Shown: positions 29,128-32,417 of the stretch, in pieces
Numbering within the stretch: position 1 is the first letter of the stretch
Layout: every line of letters begins with the position of its first letter
Origin: Clostridium sp. CAG:288
GTDB lineage: Bacteria > Bacillota_I > Bacilli_A > RFN20 > CAG-288
DNA: 32,417 nt
Direction: 5' to 3'
Assembly: GCA_000437395.1 (NCBI GenBank)
Contig: FR898180.1
Location: forward strand, 72,764 to 105,180
The notes under the pieces: generated by a model
Told to the model about the DNA's origin: nothing
What the model saw: the letters and a program-made list of their open reading frames with translations, nothing else
The model's database searches: none
Translations under genes and position numbers: made by a program

Positions 29128-31991
29128 TATCTATCCTTTTTTTGTGCTTCTTTATAGGCTTTCTTGCGTTGAGCAACGAATTCTCTATCTTCTTTACTAT
29201 TCTTGACAAAGACAATCTTTGCAGCACGTTTAGCCATATTTGGTAAAATCTTACCAAATTTCTTTTCAGCAACTACCATTGTACTTGCTTCTGGATGATC
29301 ACGATGGAGAGTAATAGCATCAAATTTACATCTTGTTGTACATAAGCCGCAACCGATACAACGGTGATCATCGACAACAACTGTACCACAACCAAGGCAA
29401 CGAGATGTTTCCTTCTTAACTTGTTCTTCTGTAAGTGTTCCATGGACATCACGGAATGATTTTTCAGTACCATCTGCTGCTTCTTGACGTGAAGAATTGT
29501 CGTAGTTTTCAACTTTAATATCTGATGTATCGAATTGAATAAATCTTCTTGGATCACGTCCAATGGTCATATGACCATTTTGAACGTAACGATGTAAGCT
29601 TTCTGCAGCTTCATGACCTTGAGCAATGGCATCGATAGCAAACTTTGGACCAGTTAAAACATCGCCACCTGTAAAGATATCTTCTTGTGATGTTTGGAAA
29701 GTATATCCATCAGCAACTGGGCCATTTCCACGGCCAAGTTCCACGTTACTACCATCTAAAAGGTTGCCCCAAATGATTGATTGACCAATAGCAAATATTA
29801 CTTTATCAGCTGGAATTGTAATCGTTTCATTTTCATCATATAAAGGACTAAATTTATTATTTTCATCATAAACTCGTGTGCACTTTTTGAAGACGATTGC
29901 TGTAGCTTTACCATTTTCGACAACAACTTCTTTTGGTCCCCAACCACAATTGATAACAACTCCATCTTCACGAGCTTCTTTAATTTCTTCTTTACTTGCT
30001 GGCATGATATCTTCTGTTTCAAGACATAACATAGTTACTTTACTTGCACCACTACGTGCAGAAACTCTAGCAGCATCGATAGCTACGTTACCGCCACCGA
30101 CAACAACTATTTCGCCTTCTGTCTTTTCTTTACCAGCATTAGCATGTTTTAAGAATTCAACAGCAGTTGTAACACCAATTGCGTCTTGTCCAGGAATATT
30201 TGGTAATCTACCGCCTTGGCAACCAATTGCAAGATAGAAAGCTTTATAACCTTGTTCACGTAATTGAGGAATTGTAACATCCTTACCAACTTCGACGCCA
30301 AGCTTAATTTCGACGCCCATTTCTTTCATAATTTCAATTTCGGCATCGATGACATTTTTTTCAAGTTTATATGAAGGTATGCCATATGTAAGCATGCCAC
30401 CAGCACGTTCGTTCTTTTCGAAAACAGTTGGATAATAACCCATTTGTGCTAAATAGTAAGCGCATGATAAACCGGCTGGACCTGCACCAATAATAGCAAT
30501 TTTTTCCTTCCAACGTCCTAAGTTAGAGGCAACAACTATATTTGGAACATAGCGATGTTCAGCTTTTAAATCTTGTTCGGCAATAAATTTTTTAACTGCG
30601 TCGATAGAAACAGCCGAATCGATTGTTCCACGTGTACATGCATCTTCGCAGCGTCTATTACAAATTCTACCGCAAACTGCTGGGAATGGATTTTCTTTTT
30701 TAATAATAGCTAAAGCTTCACGATATTTGCCTTGGCTTGCTTTTTTGAGATAACCTTGAACAGCAATATGGGCTGGACAGGCAGTTTTACAAGGGGCTGT
30801 ACCAGAATCGTGAGTATTGATATGGTTTTTATCACGATAGTCTTCATCCCACATGTATTTACCCCATTTAAGAGTATCTGGTAATGGTTGCTTTGGATAT
30901 TTAACTTCAGTTCCATTAGCTTTACAAAGCTTTTGACCTAACTTTAAAGCACCGGCTGGACAATATTCAACACAAGCGCCACAAGCGACGCACTTTTGTC
31001 TATCGACATGAGCACGATAGGCTGATGCAGACATATTTGGAGTGTTGAAAAGTTGACTTGTTCTTAAAGCGTTACAAATCTTAACGTTACAGTTACAAAT
31101 AGCAAAAATCTTGTTTTCACCATCAATGTTAGTTACTTGGTGAACAAAACCATTGTCTTCAGCGCGTTTTAAAATTTCCATAGCTTGTTCGTATGTGATA
31201 TCGTAACCTCTGCCAGTTTCACGACAATAATCAGCCATGTCACCAACACCAATACACCAGCCTTGATAGTCATCAGCGCAGCCTTCGCCAAGCTTTTTAC
31301 GACCATAACGACAAGAACAAATAGAAGCACCTAAGTGTCCTTCATATTTCTTTAACCAATAGGAGATATGTTCAATATCCATAGTTGTATTTTCCATAGA
31401 AATGGCTTTTTCAACTGGAATAACATGCATACCAACGCCAGAGCCACCAGGTGGAACCATAGCTGTTACAGCCTCAAGTGGTAAGAATGTCATACGTTCA
31501 AAGAACATAGCAAGTTCTGGATGTTTATCCATGAGCTTTGTGTTCATATTTGTGTATTCAGCAGAACCTGGAACAAATAAAGGAACCCAATAATGTCTAT
31601 CTTCTTTGTTATAAGTTGTACCTGGAATTGGTCCATCTTTTGTATATTTATCACCATAATCGTATTCAACCATACCAAACATAGCAAGTTTGTCTATGAT
31701 TGCTTCGAATGATGGATCGTTTTCGCCAAACATTTTCTTTACTTCAACATAAGGATACTTCTTACGAGTTTTCATTTGAAGTAAAAGATCAAGTGACTTT
31801 TCACGTTCCTCTTCTGTCATTTCATCTTCAAAGATACATGCAAAGCCCCAGTATTCTGGATCTTCAGTTTTAATTCCTTTAAGTTTGCCTGGAAGTCTAT
31901 CTGTTACTCTACGGACAAATTTTAAAAGTTTTGGATTAGGATTTTTGTCGTGCATATGAGCTGGCACGTACTTGTTACTCATTTCTGGCAT
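29127..31991 (-). CDS. Multi-domain Fe-S/FAD oxidoreductase (GltD-like, with ferredoxin modules)
   Basis: The 954-residue protein is cytoplasmic. Residues 1-130 look like a winged-helix-type region (PYVEVKKMFGENDPSFE). Residues 170-310 carry a Cys-rich segment (SICSC, GCADDYQGWC, YC, ICNCNVKIC) that could bind one Fe-S cluster. A ferredoxin motif CVACGACVEYCP is at 334-345. From about 395 the GltD core follows: CKTACPAHIAVQGYL, AVCGRICNRRCEDACTRG, FAD motif IAIIGAGPAGLSCAYYLA (498-515), NAD(P)H motif VVVGGGNVAIDAARVS (629-644) and TGGDVLTGPKFAIDAIAQG (774-792). The end carries CLGCG (865-869) and CIGCGLCTTRC (878-888). It should move electrons between NAD(P)H and ferredoxin-like partners. It lies between hypB and hypA without gaps. 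The stops and starts are adjacent, so the three are co-transcribed. Substrate and partner are unknown. Confidence 0.85.
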   Translation of the reverse strand: MPEMSNKYVPAHMHDKNPNPKLLKFVRRVTDRLPGKLKGIKTEDPEYWGFACIFEDEMTEEEREKSLDLLLQMKTRKKYPYVEVKKMFGENDPSFEAIIDKLAMFGMVEYDYGDKYTKDGPIPGTTYNKEDRHYWVPLFVPGSAEYTNMNTKLMDKHPELAMFFERMTFLPLEAVTAMVPPGGSGVGMHVIPVEKAISMENTTMDIEHISYWLKKYEGHLGASICSCRYGRKKLGEGCADDYQGWCIGVGDMADYCRETGRGYDITYEQAMEILKRAEDNGFVHQVTNIDGENKIFAICNCNVKICNALRTSQLFNTPNMSASAYRAHVDRQKCVACGACVEYCPAGALKLGQKLCKANGTEVKYPKQPLPDTLKWGKYMWDEDYRDKNHINTHDSGTAPCKTACPAHIAVQGYLKKASQGKYREALAIIKKENPFPAVCGRICNRRCEDACTRGTIDSAVSIDAVKKFIAEQDLKAEHRYVPNIVVASNLGRWKEKIAIIGAGPAGLSCAYYLAQMGYYPTVFEKNERAGGMLTYGIPSYKLEKNVIDAEIEIMKEMGVEIKLGVEVGKDVTIPQLREQGYKAFYLAIGCQGGRLPNIPGQDAIGVTTAVEFLKHANAGKEKTEGEIVVVGGGNVAIDAARVSARSGASKVTMLCLETEDIMPASKEEIKEAREDGVVINCGWGPKEVVVENGKATAIVFKKCTRVYDENNKFSPLYDENETITIPADKVIFAIGQSIIWGNLLDGSNVELGRGNGPVADGYTFQTSQEDIFTGGDVLTGPKFAIDAIAQGHEAAESLHRYVQNGHMTIGRDPRRFIQFDTSDIKVENYDNSSRQEAADGTEKSFRDVHGTLTEEQVKKETSRCLGCGTVVVDDHRCIGCGLCTTRCKFDAITLHRDHPEASTMVVAEKKFGKILPNMAKRAAKIVFVKNSKEDREFVAQRKKAYKEAQKKDR

Positions 31992-32417
31992 TTAATTAAG
32001 TCCCTTCTTTTGTATATTTACTTGCATTTTTAACCATTCAGCGAATTTTTCAATACCTTCACCCGTCTTAGCGCTGATTGGAATTATTTCAGCTTTTGGA
32101 TTGCGCATGTGAATGTATTCCTTACATTTTTCTAAATCGAAATCAAAGTAAGGAGCAACATCAATTTTGTTTATTAAAACTAAATCGCATATTGAAAACA
32201 TTAATGGATACTTCAATGGTTTATCATGTCCTTCAGGAACAGATAAGATCATACAATTTTTTGTTGCACCTGTATCAAATTCTGCTGGACAAACAAGGTT
32301 GCCAACATTTTCAAGTATAGCTAAGTCTACGCCATCTAAGTCTAATTCTTTTAAGCCTTGGCGAGTCATATCGGCATCGAGATGGCACATTCCACCAGTG
32401 TGAAGTTGAATCGATTG
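31992..32417 (-). CDS. hypB: HypB nickel-binding GTPase, C-terminal part (cut by window edge)
   Basis: The frame enters at position 32417 and ends at 31992, giving the last 141 residues. It shows HTGGMCHLDADM, the switch-region motif ENVGNLVCPAEFDTG, a G4 motif LINKID and a G5-like ISAKTGEG, all diagnostic for HypB. HypB is the GTPase that delivers nickel with HypA during [NiFe] hydrogenase maturation. The N-terminal half with the P-loop lies outside the window. The oxidoreductase ATG follows its TAA without a gap. Confidence 0.95.
   Translation of the reverse strand, partial: QSIQLHTGGMCHLDADMTRQGLKELDLDGVDLAILENVGNLVCPAEFDTGATKNCMILSVPEGHDKPLKYPLMFSICDLVLINKIDVAPYFDFDLEKCKEYIHMRNPKAEIIPISAKTGEGIEKFAEWLKMQVNIQKKGLN

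Noticed and set aside
29878..30237. 119-codon plus-strand frame inside the oxidoreductase gene
   Set aside because: It is a shadow of a strongly conserved enzyme gene with no promoter or ribosome site.
1..32417. CRISPR arrays, tRNA or rRNA genes, insertion sequences, prophage genes
   Set aside because: I found no regularly spaced repeats, cloverleaf-like sequences, transposases or phage structural genes on either strand.
1..32417. Mycoplasma-type code in which TGA encodes Trp
   Set aside because: Many genes end cleanly at TGA with overlapping starts, and conserved Trp positions use TGG; the in-frame stops in the ATC-hydrolase gene are TAA.

Overview
This is an AT-rich stretch of a low-GC, Gram-positive-type genome. 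TGA is used as a stop and TGG as Trp, so the standard bacterial code applies and not the Mycoplasma code. Strong AGGAGG-type ribosome sites, sigma-A-like promoters, many lipoproteins with Ser/Thr-rich tethers, a YolD/UvrX-type polymerase pair and a Fur-type 7-1-7 operator suggest an anaerobic Bacillota of the Bacilli/Erysipelotrichia/RF39 side, possibly a gut lineage. That placement is inferred from style, not from a search. Nearly all genes are on the minus strand; only rpsD and cysK are on the plus strand.

Layout. 1-363: 5' end of leuS, divergent from rpsD (672-1280), which has a strong promoter, a structured leader and a terminator. 1389-2069: unknown membrane protein. 2160-7786: a flavin/extracellular-electron-transfer-like locus. 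It holds an OmpR-type response regulator, a sensor kinase, an ApbE lipoprotein (FAD:protein FMN transferase), an EetA-like NusG-II protein, an EetB-like Gx-family membrane protein, and a separately promoted lipoprotein with duplicated domains. PhoP/WalR-like TTTACA boxes lie before both the regulator and the lipoprotein. 7996-11995: an operon of a membrane-anchored XRE regulator and three lipoproteins, one with a von Willebrand A domain, with a perfect palindrome upstream of its promoter. 12163-14802: a decaying operon with an ATC-hydrolase-family pseudogene (two in-frame stops), a frameshifted transglutaminase, an intact chloramphenicol-acetyltransferase-like gene and a small membrane protein. 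It is divergent from cysK (14964-15890).

15929-17862: YolD and a Y-family polymerase. 17951-19217: a Fur-family regulator and a metal exporter under a perfect Fur box. 19313-21900: a protein with a TerD-like C-terminus, and a MORN-repeat protein. 22013-22489: an unrecognised broken gene. 22534-23925: RmuC. 24014-24235: a truncated cytidine deaminase remnant. 24289-28045: a second membrane-bound XRE regulator directly upstream of a large beta-propeller lipoprotein and a small membrane protein. 28183-28656: an unknown protein. 28771-32417: hypA, a 954-residue multi-domain Fe-S/FAD oxidoreductase and the 3' part of hypB, tightly packed and with no hydrogenase subunit in view.

The most interesting themes are the regulated flavinylation locus, the repeated pairing of membrane XRE regulators with surface lipoproteins, and the nickel-chaperone genes flanking a large Fe-S flavoprotein. 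Intergenic gaps are short. The only gap over 300 bases (364-671) holds the two divergent promoters, a 22-bp AT palindrome and the rpsD leader.
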